Positions 48,466 through 59,664 are shown, counted from the first letter of the stretch. The stretch is 64,000 nt of DNA from Urechis unicinctus (GCA_034190875.2 CM067358.1:44802690-44866689), one strand, 5' to 3'. Numbers and translations: made by a program. Notes: a model not told the origin generated them from the letters alone.

Positions 48466-48566
48466 AACCCATCTGCCGATTTGACCCATCTGCAGATGGG
48501 CGACCCATCTGTGGATTTGTAAACGGGTCAGACCCATCTGCAGATGGGTCAGATCGGCAGATGGTT
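48466..48566. repeat. Nested palindromes within an inverted repeat
   Basis: The 16-bp perfect palindrome CCCATCTGCAGATGGG occurs at 48485-48500 and 48533-48548. It sits inside larger arms: ACCCATCTGCCGATTTGACC on the left is matched by the complement of the right end (GATCGGCAGATGGT). Other half-sites (CCCATCTG) fill the gap. The whole 101 bp can form a cruciform with secondary hairpins or be read as clustered direct/inverted binding half-sites. Confidence 0.85.
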
Positions 48567-50088
48567 CTCTACATATACATTAAATGCTACTACCTCATTT
48601 TATAGCTGTGCACTATTTGGGTTCACTGGAATCATTCAATCAAGGCGATAAATATGATCAATTGATTTTAGCTATAACGCAGTGATGTTATTTACATCTG
48701 AACAGCATCAGTGTTCATCCCCAAGTCATGTGATATTGTCTTCATTTAGCACAATGATTAGCTCATTTGTTTATCATCAAAATGAATTATCATTGCATTC
48801 TGTTAAGAACCGATTGGCAGTCACGTTAATCTTAAAATTTTCAGACGCCGTGTTAAGTTTTATAATTGGATTATAAAAATGTGTCCATCGTGGTTTTATT
48901 TCATTTGGAGTATTGCTTAATGCATCAGACGTGACAGGTGTTACGTAAAGCAGGACGGCAGGTTCGGGAAATTGTCGCTGAGGTTATGATTAATTAAAAG
49001 TGCAGTAATTCAATAATGACACAGCATAACTTATTTTTGTTCTAATTACATTGGAACAATGTCATTGATTGGTTCGTTTTCAGGTCCATCAACCGCCCTA
49101 AACAAGCTTTATCACTTAATTTTAGATTTTGCCAAATTAGCTTTTCTTAACACATTGATACATATTCCTAAGAACGCATCGCACATATGTTAACGGGATG
49201 AATGTCCAAGTTCATACCCCATCAATCAACAAACGTCAACAAGAGTTAAAGGTCAATAATTAACCAAACATATTCGTTAAAAAACGTCCATGTTCAACAA
49301 GTATCAATGATCGAGATTTCGTGAAAAGGAAATTCGCCGGGCGTCAATATTCAACAAATATAAAGCAACCAACATCAATAATTCAAAGTTTATAAATAAG
49401 TAGCGAAAGTTGTTAAAAAGGACATATTAAACTGAATTCGATAATCATACATATGTCAGCAATCACGAAACATCAACAGTTTGCCATCATCCGCAACCAA
49501 CGTGAGTCAACAAACATCTACTAACAAGCATCTATTAATTAACAACTGAAGTTATTTTTGCCGGTCTGTTATATTCAACGAAATTCAATTACCAAGGAAG
49601 GTCAGTAATCAAGAGACGTCAACAGCTAACAAGTATTCGCCTCCAACAGGCGTCCATATTCTGGTCACATTCACAATCAAATATAGTCTGCAATCAGCAA
49701 ACGAAAAACAATAACAATTTCCACAAACAGTAAACGTCACAGATAGAAAAACATCCGTGTGGTAATGCCACATTTTATTCCTTGAATCAATATTTCTGTA
49801 CGTCAATTCGGAAGGCAGAGGGCTTCAATCTGCCAATACAATGAAGCATTTTATCCTTTCCCAAAGCGCGAATGCAATACACGGGCTTTACCATACTCAT
49901 ATGTGTGCTATTGCCACCTCTGAACGTGAGAACGTTACCGCATTACAATCAAATAGATGTATCCTTTCGTGTGACAATTCAGAGGGGTTTGTGTAGCTTC
50001 CCCATGTGTCTGCTTCCCCATGGGTTTGAGTGTTTAGCTGAGTGATGTGACAGCTGTTTGTCTTATGCGTATGTGGAGGTATTTGGTG
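48567..50088. other. Intergenic
   Basis: AT-rich, with many CAACAAA/CATCAA-like words between 49150 and 49700 that give a loose low-complexity texture. No gene recognised. Confidence 0.4.
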
Positions 50089-50183
50089 TTGTGAGTGTTT
50101 GTGTGTGTGTTGATGTGTGTGACAGCTGTGTGTACGTGTGTGTGTGTATGTGGTGGTATGTGTGTGTGTGTGTGTGTGTGTGT
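50089..50183. repeat. TG-rich microsatellite
   Basis: Interrupted (TG)n; the His/Thr-rich minus frame at 49897-50214 is an artefact of it. Confidence 0.95.
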
Positions 50184-50654
50184 TAAAGATGCGAAATTGG
50201 TGATATTGGTGCACTTTTTATTTTGCTTCCATTATGGTGTAGTTGCTAAAATTATTCGTTTCTTGATATTGGAAACACCAAATCATCGATAATTAATCGA
50301 TAAAGACACATTAAAATAATTAAATGAATAGCGATCTGGACCAGTAACTACGTATTTGCAAGTTAACCTTTTTCGGGTATTATCGCCCGAACTATGCTCT
50401 TATTGACCTTCGGATGTACTGTAGCGTCTACCGTATGCCATATGTGGGTTAACATTCACGTCCCGTCAAAAATGAGAAATCGAACCCTACAATATTTGTA
50501 GATGCCATTAGTAGCAGGGAATCGGTCGAAGAATTTGATTCCAAACAGAATTCGGATGATTTTCGATTATATGCACCTTTAATGTGTGGGTATGTGTTTT
50601 TCGTCTTTTAATCGTGTTTGTGATTTATGCGTAACTGTGTGCGCTCTCATGTTC
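50184..50654. other. Spacer between two TG tracts
   Basis: Contains the faint dispersed block near 50221 that resembles 35649. Nothing else recognised. Confidence 0.4.
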
Positions 50655-50733
50655 ATGTGTGTGTGTACGTGAGTCTGTGTGTGTGTGCCTGGATGAGTAT
50701 GTGCACATGTGTATGTGTGTGTTCGCGCTTGTG
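50655..50733. repeat. Second TG-rich tract
   Basis: Interrupted TG/TGTA repeat, about 0.2 kb before the retrotransposon. Confidence 0.9.
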
Positions 50734-50791
50734 TACATATGTATGTGCGATCGTGGTGTTTTGTGTCACTATGTGCAGTTGAATTGGAATC

Positions 50792-50943
50792 GTGTTAAGT
50801 GAGGATAAAAAGGTGAATGGAATGGCGATTAGATCGCGAAGTGATCCTAGACAATCAAATGATCCGTCTTCTCTTACTTCGTATGATCCGCTGGTTATGG
50901 GAAGATTGATGCCGAACAAGGCATCCATATTGGATATGATTTT
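50792..50943 (+). other. Open host frame interrupted by the retrotransposon
   Basis: A frame of charged, protein-like sequence (KKVNGMAIRSRSDPRQSNDP; SYDPLVMGRLMPNKASILDM) runs straight into the 5' LTR. There is no ATG at its start (first initiator GTG). Across the insertion, counting the ATTTT duplication once, the same frame would continue for about 14 more codons, mostly hydrophobic, before a stop. It may be an exon or relic hit by the insertion. No family recognised. Confidence 0.25.
50939..50943. repeat. 5' target-site duplication ATTTT
   Basis: ATTTT directly before the first LTR equals the five bases directly after the last LTR (59879-59883). Five-base duplications are typical of Ty3/Gypsy integrases. 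Confidence 0.85.
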
Positions 50944-51132
50944 TGTTGATGAATATGTATCTATGCACCTCATAACGTAGATATCATAATGAGCACACTT
51001 CCTCTTCCTGTTCTCAGCCATGTGGCTAGAAGCTGAGCTGGATGCTCGGATAGTAACAGCAATAAAATACGTGTGCATCCGTCTTACATTTATGTGTAAA
51101 TTTTCGCCATTATCAATTAATGATTACGCTCG
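50944..51132 (+). repeat. 5' LTR, 3' end deleted
   Basis: Begins TGTTGATGAATATG and matches the full LTR at 59678-59878 as far as GATTACGCTCG. It then stops abruptly: the last 12-13 LTR bases plus about 80 bases including the primer-binding site (present in copy 2) are missing. AATAAA at 51061-51066 is a candidate poly(A) signal. Confidence 0.88.
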
Positions 51133-51222
51133 TAAATGTCTGCATCGCAACTTGTGATGACACTGTATGTTCAAGTGTATTAACTCCTTTATAAAGAGAT
51201 ATTGTTTCAGTCACTGGCGAAA

Positions 51223-52029
51223 ATGGCTGCATCCAATTTCAAATGGGATACATTCCTAGATGTACATGATCCAAATTTGAGCGAAAATCACAAAAAAATG
51301 GCGTAGAAATTTGGATGTGTATCTGGTAGCATCTGGAATTAGTGAGAAATCCGAGGAACAACAGGGAGCCACTATTCTCTACTGTGCAGGCAATGATATT
51401 ATATTAGCCTCTGAACATTTCACATGGAAAAATTCCGATGGAACTGCCATGTCAGAAGACAAAAAGGAACCGGCAAATCTGTTGTCAATGATTGAAAATT
51501 ATTGCAATCCCCGACAATCCCCGATTCTGGAATGTTCCGTGGTCAACTCCTTTTGACATTTTCTTAACAGAGCTGAGAAACAAGGCAGATGCTTGTAACT
51601 TTAAAGAGCGCGATCGAATGCTTCGTGACAAGATTGTTTTCACTACAAAAGGAAAAGTGCAGGAACTACTTCTTCGAGAAGTGAACCTCGATTTGCAAAC
51701 GACTATCAAAATTTGTAAAAAACCATGAACAATCTGCACATGTTCTAGAAATGAACAATCCAAAATCCATAGAGAAAGTGGATAAGACTCGCCCAAAGGA
51801 AGCTAAAAGCTCCAAACAAATGATTGATAATTGTAATTTCTGTGGGAAGTCACACGAGAAATACAAAGCGAAATGTCCAGCGTTTGGAAAGCAGTGCAGA
51901 AACTGCAATGTTTGGAATCACTTCAGCACAAAATGTAAAAAATCAAAGGTCCAATCAGTAGACAGGGATAGTTCGGATTGCGACAGCAGTGAGAAATGGT
52001 TACAAAGGACACACGGTCTTGCGCTATGA
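51223..52029 (+). pseudogene. gag: Gag of copy 1 with zinc knuckles (frameshifted)
   Basis: Capsid-nucleocapsid precursor that packages element RNA. ATG 51223 starts MAASNFKWDTFLDVHDPNLS. The frame ends at a TAG just after a seven-A run, and the sensible reading continues one base shifted (VYLVASGISEKSEEQQGATI). Further shifts occur near 51540 and 51720, each next to a homopolymer. The last piece (51751-52029) has two zinc knuckles: C28-x2-C31-x3-H35-x6-C42, a variant spacing, and C49-x2-C52-x4-H57-x4-C62, the canonical CCHC. The stop overlaps the pol frame, which lies at -1, the usual gag-pol arrangement. Most breaks could be sequencing indels. Confidence 0.8.
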
Positions 52030-53774
52030 TGACTGTCAATGATTGCCACGCCAAATTTCTTTTGGACCCAGGTGCTACAGTGAACTGTATAAACTCACGT
52101 TATGTTCATAGGTCACAAGTGAAGAGAACCACAGGAAATCTTTACATGTGGAACAACACCAAACAAAAATGTCTGGGTGAAGTTGACCTGAAAGTGACAA
52201 ATCCAAAGAACAACAAAGAATACAATGTGCAATGTACTGTAGTTGAGAACAATCTGCATTGTATTCTAGACGCAGAAACATGCAAAGCAATGGATCTGAT
52301 ATCGGTACACGAAGACAACTTCCAAGTCGCCAAAATGGAAAATCGCGAAGATCTTGGGAATTTGGGTGAAACGACCTTAACGGTTGACCCTACAATACCT
52401 CCAAAGATATTACCTTGCAGGAAAATCCCTATATCTATTGAGAAAGAAGTCAATGATGTAATTAATCAACTGGTGGACAGAAACATTTTAGTGCCAGTAG
52501 ATGAACCAACGAAATGGGTATCACAAATGGCAGCAGTTCGGAAGCCAAATGGAACTATAATGATATGTATAGACCCTCAACCACTTAACAAAGCTCTTCA
52601 GAGGGAGCACAACAGACTTCCTACTCTCGACGACGACGTTCTGCCAAAACTTCTAAATGCAAAAGTTTTCAGCAAAGTGGATGTCAAAGAAGCTTTTTGG
52701 CATATCAAGCTAGATGAAGAGTCCTCTAAACTAACCACTATGATCACACCTATTGGTCGATTCCGGTGGACTCGCTTACCTTTTGGGTTAAAGGTGTCCT
52801 GTGAAATCTTTCAAAAGAGACTTCACCATGCTTTGAATGACCTGGAGGGTGTCGTGTGTGTAGCAGATGATATTATAGTATTGGGCTGTGGGAACACTCA
52901 ACAAGAAGCGGATGAGGACCATTCTGCTAACCTTGAAAATCTGCTAAAAAGATGTGAGGAAAGAGAAATCATCTTAAACAAATCAAAGATGCACTTGAAG
53001 AAAAGTGAAATTGATTTTTTGGGTCACAGACTCTCAAAAGATGGAATCAGTGCCAGCAAGGAGAAAGTCAAAGCCATTCAGGAGATGCCGATACCTGATG
53101 ATGTGACTGGAGTGCGTCGTTTGTGTGGGATGATTCAATATCTTGCCCGATACACTCCCAACTTGGCTGACGACCTTGAACCTATCCATCGATTGACAAG
53201 GAAGGACACTGATTTTGTGTGGTCTGAAGACTGCGATCGAGCATTCAAAAAGCTCAAACTCAAAATGTGCAAATCACCTGTTCTCACATACTACGATCCC
53301 AACAAGGAACTCGTTCTCCAAGTTGACAGCTCAGAGAAAGGCCTTGGTGCTGTGTTAATGCAGGATGGAAAACCTTTAGAGTATGCTTCAAGGAATTTAA
53401 GGAGTAATGAAAGGAAATGGTCACAACTGGAAAAAGAAACACTAGCTGTTGTATTTGGTCTTGAGAAATTTGACCAATATACCTACGGAAGGAAGGTTAC
53501 AATACACAATGACCACAAACCTTTGGAAAACATCCTAGCAAAACCTCTGAGCCAAGCAACCAAAAGAGTACAATCTCTAATGATGAGAATGTTCAGATAT
53601 GACTACGATTATATCTGGATGAAAGGAGAAAATCTGAAAGTCGCGCTTACCTGGATGTGCAGGGTGACATCCCTGACCCAAGAATCTGTGCTGTTACCCA
53701 AATTGACATTCCGGACAGGAAAGCAAAGGAAATTCAACAGGCTACAGCCATGGACGAACATTGTCAAACGATAA
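51996..53774 (+). pseudogene. pol: Pol of copy 1: protease, reverse transcriptase, RNase H
   Basis: 592 codons open from ATG 51996, at -1 relative to gag. Aspartic protease at the start: FLLDPGATVNCI, with Asp24-Pro25-Gly26 instead of the usual D-T/S-G triad. Reverse transcriptase from about residue 160: KPNGTIMICIDPQPLNKAL, FSKVDVKEAFWHIKLDE, the LPFGL turn and the catalytic VADDIIV box with Asp291-Asp292 (YxDD family, here A-D-D). RNase H follows (LQVDSSEKGLGAVLM, about residue 440; NDHKPLENIL about 505). After RNase H (MKGENLKVA) the frame slips near 53640 relative to integrase, in both copies alike. Makes element cDNA in cytoplasmic particles. The Pro in the protease triad is unusual and may impair Gag-Pol cleavage. 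Confidence 0.88.
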
Positions 53775-54457
53775 TACACTACATCCTGAAAGGCTGGCCA
53801 GAGCAAAAACACAAAATAGCAGAGGAAGCCAGAGGATTCTACGATGTCCGAGATGCATTATCATACGAAAACGAAATGATCTTTAAATGGGAACGCGTGT
53901 ACATCCCCAAGAGTCTTCGTAAACGAACCAAACAGATACTGCACTCCTCCCACAATGCTGCGGATACAATGATGCGTCGGGCCAGGGAAACAATTTATTG
54001 GCCTGGTATGGCAAAGGAAATCCAGACTATGGCTGAAGAATGCAAAGTCTGTCAAGAGAACAAACCAGCTAACCCCAAAGAACCACTCATTATGCATGAC
54101 ATAGCTGAACAATCATGGGAGAAAATTGGTTGCGATCTGTTCCAGCTTGAAGGTCGTGATTACCTCGTAGTGGTGGACTACACCACAAATTTCATTGAAG
54201 TGGAATTCCTTAGTCAAGCATCAAGTCGGAAAGTGACAAATGCTATTGAAAAAATGTGTGCCAGATTTGGAAGCCCCATACTACTCGTTAGTGATAATGG
54301 TACACAGTTCACATCACGTGAGTTCAAAAAGTTTGTAGAAGAATGGAAGATTGAGCACCGAGTGTCTTCACCATACCATCAACAAAGTAATGGCAAGGCT
54401 GGAGCAGCCGTGAAGATCACCAAGAACATGATGCGCAAATGCTTGAAAGAAGGCTAA
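53657..54457 (+). pseudogene. pol: Integrase of copy 1, catalytic Glu replaced
   Basis: Inserts element cDNA into the genome. Zinc-binding N-domain: His96, His99, then Cys129-x2-Cys132 (CKVC). Core: Asp160 (IGCDLF) and Asp213 (VSDNGTQF). At the position of the third catalytic residue, 35 residues after Asp213 as in DDE(35) integrases, there is Gly249 (SNGKAGAAV; codon GGA at 54401-54403) where Glu is expected. The frame ends at a TAA right after LKEG, and the C-terminal domain continues in another frame. First codon in this frame is GTG because it is really the continuation of pol after a frame slip. The same Gly is in copy 2, so the loss predates the duplication. Confidence 0.87.
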
Positions 54458-54459
54458 AT

Positions 54460-55097
54460 ATGTATTTAGCACTGCTAGAACAACGTAGCATGCCACGCCA
54501 AGATGCAAAAATGTCCAGCTGAGATTATTTTCGGACGGAAAATCAATACACAGTTACCATATAAGGGAAACAACATTGGAAATGATCCGGAAAGGAAAAT
54601 CCAAAGGCAGATATCTGTGGAAAAACATTACAACAAATCAGCTAGGAACTTACCAATACTTGCTTCGGGCCAGACCATAATGTGGAAAATGGAAACACTG
54701 AAAGATTCTGGAAACCAGGTCGTGTACTTAAGCAACTGAGGGATCGCACATATCTCATTCAAGGAGAGGACGGAGGGAATTATATCAGAAACCTTGTCGA
54801 CATACGCCCAAGTGCAGTCGAATTTGAGTTGAATCACCACGACCCTTACCAATACACACTGATTACAATCTCCGCACACCTACAGAAAGTCTGGAAAACA
54901 TCTACAGCCATGCGATGAAAAAGCTGTAAGTTCAAGCAACGAAAATATACTAATTAACAGCTCCGACGAACGTGCCACTAAAACTTCCGCAAAACCAGAG
55001 AATGCGAAGATGCCACAAGAACCAGTACAACCTATGGAGAGGCACCAGCGGAATAGAGCGTTGCCATTACATCTGAAAGACTACGATTTGAAGTGAC
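54460..55097 (+). pseudogene. pol: Integrase C-terminal part of copy 1 (fragmented)
   Basis: Frames at 54503-54739 and 54682-54918, and a further piece to about 55097, correspond to the single open frame 58828-59484 of copy 2. They carry KCPAEIIFGRKINTQLPYKG and WKPGRVLKQLRDRTYLIQGE, the usual post-core region with a GPY/F-like module that binds target chromatin or DNA. The breaks relative to copy 2 lie at A runs (GCAAAAATG against GCAAAATG; GGAAAATGG against GGAAAAATGG) and at an AC-repeat difference. Confidence 0.8.
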
Positions 55098-55106
55098 TGA
55101 GACATT

Positions 55107-55254
55107 AGGTTATGGCATCTGGAAACGCATACATCGTTATTTGATTGTGCGACGTGTTGACGTAACTTTACGGTTTCACCAATTGATGTTACGAGTTTGA
55201 TATTTGTGTTTTGTCCGAAGTGCACTTTAGTTATGGTACTATTGTTCTTTACCA
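55107..55254. other. Diverged 3' untranslated tail of copy 1, polypurine tract deleted
   Basis: From here on copy 1 differs from copy 2 (59495 on) by substitutions and indels, in contrast to the matching coding part. About 60-80 bp present in copy 2, including the polypurine tract and the first 26 LTR bases, are missing before 55255. Confidence 0.75.
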
Positions 55255-55435
55255 TCATAACGTAGATATCATAATGAGCATAATGACACTTCCTTTTCCT
55301 GTTCTCAGCCATGTGGCTAGAAGCTGAGCTGGATGCTCGGATAGTAACAGCAATAAAATACGTGTGCATCCGTCTTACATTTATGTGTAAATTTTCGCCA
55401 TTATCAATTAATGATTACGCTCGGATATCTCAACA
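55255..55435 (+). repeat. Middle LTR, 5' 26 bp deleted
   Basis: Matches both outer LTRs from TCATAACGTAGATATC to the CTCAACA end. It carries an extra short duplication (ATAATGAGCATAATGA). Its 3' end is complete and is followed by the primer-binding site. AATAAA at 55352-55357 is retained. Confidence 0.88.
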
Positions 55436-55453
55436 TGGTGGCAAGCGGATGGA
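55436..55453 (+). promoter_or_regulatory. Candidate primer-binding site of copy 2
   Basis: TGGTGGCAAGCGGATGGA starts directly after the LTR's terminal CA, with the TGG expected to pair with a tRNA 3' CCA. The primer tRNA is not identified. The corresponding sequence is deleted in copy 1. Confidence 0.65.
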
Positions 55454-55607
55454 GACTACAACCTACACATTTTGGAAGAAACTGATGCAATTATCAGGGA
55501 AGTGACTTTTATTATTGTAAATGTCTGCATCGCAACTTGTGATGACACTGTATGTTCAAGTGTATTAACTCCTTTATAAAGAGATATTGTTTCAGTCACT
55601 GGCGAAA

Positions 55608-56416
55608 ATGGCTGCATCCAATTTCAAAATGGGATACATTCCTAGATGTACATGATCCAAATTTGAGCGAAAATCACAAAAAAATGGCGTAGAAATTTTG
55701 GATGTGTATCTGGTAGCATCTGGAATTAGTGAGAATCCGAGGAACAACAGGGAGCCACTATTCTCTACTGTGCAGGCAATGATATTATATTAGCCTCTGA
55801 ACATTTCACATGGAAAAATTCCGATGGAACTGCCATGTCAGAAGACAAAAAGGAACCGGCAAATCTGTTGTCAATGATTGAAAATTATTGCAATCCCCGA
55901 CAATCCCCGATTCTGGAATGTTCCGTGGTCAACTCCTTTTTGACATTTTCTTAACAGAGCTGAGAAACAAGGCAGATGCTTGTAACTTTAAAGAGCGCGA
56001 TCGAATGCTTCGTGACAAGATTGTTTTCACTACAAAAGGAAAAGTGCAGGAACTACTTCTTCGAGAAGTGAACCTCGATTTGCAAACGACTATCAAAATT
56101 TGTAAAAACCATGAACAATCTGCACATGTTCTAGAAAATGAACAATCCAAAATCCATAGAGAAAGTGGATAAGACTCGCCCAAAGGAAGCTAAAAGCTCC
56201 AAACAAATGATTGATAATTGTAATTTCTGTGGGAAGTCACACGAGAAATACAAAGCGAAATGTCCAGCGTTTGGAAAGCAGTGCAGAAACTGCAATGTTT
56301 GGAATCACTTCAGCACAAAATGTAAAAAATCAAAGGTCCAATCAGTAGACAGGGATAGTTCGGATTGCGACAGCAGTGAGAAATGGTTACAAAGGACACA
56401 CGGTCTTGCGCTATGA
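55608..56416 (+). pseudogene. gag: Gag of copy 2 (frameshifted)
   Basis: Same protein as copy 1, from ATG 55608. Frames 55888-56172 and 56138-56416 carry the rest; the last contains both zinc knuckles. It shares the seven-A frameshift with copy 1, but some breaks differ (GAGAAATCC against GAGAATCC; CCTTTTGAC against CCTTTTTGAC), again all at homopolymers. Confidence 0.8.
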
Positions 56417-58163
56417 TGACTGTCAATGATTGCCACGCCAAATTTCTTTTGGACCCAGGTGCTACAGTGAACTGTATAAACTCACGTTATGTTCATAGGT
56501 CACAAGTGAAGAGAACCACAGGAAATCTTTACATGTGGAACAACACCAAACAAAAAAAATGTCTGGGTGAAGTTGACCTGAAAGTGACAAATCCAAAGAA
56601 CAACAAAGAATACAATGTGCAATGTACTGTAGTTGAGAACAATCTGCATTGTATTCTAGACGCAGAAACATGCAAAGCAATGGATCTGATATCGGTACAC
56701 GAAGACAACTTCCAAGTCGCCAAAATGGAAAATCGCGAAGATCTTGGGAATTTGGGTGAAACGACCTTAACGGTTGACCCTACAATACCTCCAAAGATAT
56801 TACCTTGCAGGAAAATCCCTATATCTATTGAGAAAGAAGTCAATGATGTAATTAATCAACTGGTGGACAGAAACATTTTAGTGCCAGTAGATGAACCAAC
56901 GAAATGGGTATCACAAATGGCAGCAGTTTCGGAAGCCAAATGGAACTATAATGATATGTATAGACCCTCAACCACTTAACAAAGCTCTTCAGAGGGAGCA
57001 CAACAGACTTCCTACTCTCGACGACGTTCTGCCAAAACTTCTAAATGCAAAAGTTTTCAGCAAAGTGGATGTCAAAGAAGCTTTTTGGCATATCAAGCTA
57101 GATGAAGAGTCCTCTAAACTAACCACTATGATCACACCTATTGGTCGATTCCGGTGGACTCGCTTACCTTTTTGGGTTAAAGGTGTCCTGTGAAATCTTT
57201 CAAAAGAGACTTCACCATGCTTTGAATGACCTGGAGGGTGTCGTGTGTGTAGCAGATGATATTATAGTATTGGGCTGTGGGAACACTCAACAAGAAGCGG
57301 ATGAGGACCATTCTGCTAACCTTGAAAATCTGCTAAAAAGATGTGAGGAAAGAGAAATCATCTTAAACAAATCAAAGATGCACTTGAAGAAAAGTGAAAT
57401 TGATTTTTTGGGTCACAGACTCTCAAAAGATGGAATCAGTGCCAGCAAGGAGAAAGTCAAAGCCATTCAGGAGATGCCGATACCTGATGATGTGACTGGA
57501 GTGCGTCGTTTGTGTGGGATGATTCAATATCTTGCCCGATACACTCCCAACTTGGCTGACGACCTTGAACCTATCCATCGATTGACAAGGAAGGACACTG
57601 ATTTTGTGTGGTCTGAAGACTGCGATCGAGCATTCAAAAAGCTCAAACTCAAAATGTGCAAATCACCTGTTCTCACATACTACGATCCCAACAAGGAACT
57701 CGTTCTCCAAGTTGACAGCTCAGAGAAAGGCCTTGGTGCTGTGTTAATGCAGGATGGAAAACCTTTAGAGTATGCTTCAAGGAATTTAAGGAGTAATGAA
57801 AGGAAATGGTCACAACTGGAAAAAGAAACACTAGCTGTTGTATTTGGTCTTGAGAAATTTGACCAATATACCTACGGAAGGAAGGTTACAATACACAATG
57901 ACCACAAACCTTTGGAAAACATCCTAGCAAAACCTCTGAGCCAAGCAACCAAAAGAGTACAATCTCTAATGATGAGAATGTTCAGATATGACTACGATTA
58001 TATCTGGATGAAAGGAGAAAATCTGAAAGTCGCGCTTACCTGGATGTGCAGGGTGACATCCCTGACCCAAGAATCTGTGCTGTTACCCAAATTGACATTC
58101 CGGACAGGAAAGCAAAGGAAATTCAACAGGCTACAGCCATGGACGAACATTGTCAAACGATAA
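56383..58163 (+). pseudogene. pol: Pol of copy 2: protease, RT, RNase H (frameshifted)
   Basis: Three frames (56383-56979, 56891-57193, 57141-58163) together cover what is one frame in copy 1. Breaks lie at CAGTTTCGG (CAGTTCGG in copy 1) and CCTTTTTGGG (CCTTTTGGG in copy 1), and one GAC triplet is lost. It has the same Asp-Pro-Gly protease triad, here with an extra Lys codon upstream in LYMWNNTKQKKC, the same ADD catalytic box and the same RNase H. Because copy 1 is open here, the breaks in copy 2 are local and could be sequencing indels. Confidence 0.85.
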
Positions 58164-58846
58164 TACACTACATCCTGAAAGGCTGGCCAGAGCAAAAACA
58201 CAAAATAGCAGAGGAAGCCAGAGGATTCTACGATGTCCGAGATGCATTATCATACGAAAACGAAATGATCTTTAAATGGGAACGCGTGTACATCCCCAAG
58301 AGTCTTCGTAAACGAACCAAACAGATACTGCACTCCTCCCACAATGCTGCGGATACAATGATGCGTCGGGCCAGGGAAACAATTTATTGGCCTGGTATGG
58401 CAAAGGAAATCCAGACTATGGCTGAAGAATGCAAAGTCTGTCAAGAGAACAAACCAGCTAACCCCAAAGAACCACTCATTATGCATGACATAGCTGAACA
58501 ATCATGGGAGAAAATTGGTTGCGATCTGTTCCAGCTTGAAGGTCGTGATTACCTCGTAGTGGTGGACTACACCACAAATTTCATTGAAGTGGAATTCCTT
58601 AGTCAAGCATCAAGTCGGAAAGTGACAAATGCTATTGAAAAAATGTGTGCCAGATTTGGAAGCCCCATACTACTCGTTAGTGATAATGGTACACAGTTCA
58701 CATCACGTGAGTTCAAAAAGTTTGTAGAAGAATGGAAGATTGAGCACCGAGTGTCTTCACCATACCATCAACAAAGTAATGGCAAGGCTGGAGCAGCCGT
58801 GAAGATCACCAAGAACATGATGCGCAAATGCTTGAAAGAAGGCTAA
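58046..58846 (+). pseudogene. pol: Integrase of copy 2, catalytic Glu replaced
   Basis: Identical in translation to the copy 1 integrase, including His96/His99/Cys129/Cys132, Asp160, Asp213 and the Gly249 replacement (codon GGA at 58790-58792). It shares the frame slip after RNase H and the TAA at its end. Confidence 0.87.
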
Positions 58847-59484
58847 ATATGTATTTAGCACTGCTAGAACAACGTAGCATGCCACGCCAAGATGCAAAAT
58901 GTCCAGCTGAGATTATTTTCGGACGGAAAATCAATACACAGTTACCATATAAGGGAAACAACATTGGAAATGATCCGGAAAGGAAAATCCAAAGGCAGAT
59001 ATCTGTGGAAAAACATTACAACAAATCAGCTAGGAACTTACCAATACTTGCTTCGGGCCAGACCATAATGTGGAAAAATGGAAACACTGAAAGATTCTGG
59101 AAACCAGGTCGTGTACTTAAGCAACTGAGGGATCGCACATATCTCATTCAAGGAGAGGACGGAGGGAATTATATCAGAAACCTTGTCGACATACGCCCAA
59201 GTGCAGTCGAATTTGAGTTGAATCACCACGACCCTTACCAATACACTGATTACAATCTCCGCACACCTACAGAAAGTCTGGAAAACACTCTACAGCCATG
59301 CGATGAAAAAGCTGTAAGTTCAAGCAACGAAAATATACTAATTAACAGCTCCGACGAACGTGCCACTAAAACTTCCGCAAAACCAGAGAATGCGAAGATG
59401 CCACAAGAACCAGTACAACCTATGGAGAGGCACCAGCGGAATAGAGCGTTGCCATTACATCTGAAAGACTACGATTTGAAGTGA
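58828..59484 (+). pseudogene. pol: Integrase C-terminal region of copy 2 (open)
   Basis: 218 codons without interruption: KCPAEIIFGRK, then a charged region, the WKPGRVLKQLRDRTYLIQGE module and an acidic/Ser-Asn-rich tail ending LPLHLKDYDLK. Its first part overlaps the end of the 58046-58846 frame. Because that preceding frame ends in a shared TAA or slip, this part is probably the continuation of pol and not a separate gene. No envelope gene follows. Confidence 0.8.
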
Positions 59485-59664
59485 CTGAGACATTTTATGT
59501 CTGGCATACATGGAACGCGAATATCGTTATTTGATTGTGCGACGTGTGACGTAACTTTACGGTTTCACCAATTGATGTTACTGTTTGATATCTTGTGTTT
59601 TGTCAGAAGTGCACTTAGTTATGGTACAGTGTATATTGTTCTGTAGAGACATTATCTTTTGTTT

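Noticed and set aside
49897..50292. His/Thr-rich (minus) and Cys/Val-rich (plus) frames
   Set aside because: Direct products of the TG microsatellite.
52075..52453. Minus-strand frames opposite Gypsy pol (also 53861-54112, 56462-56843 and 58250-58501)
   Set aside because: Antisense shadows of the gag-pol coding sequence, repeated identically in both copies.
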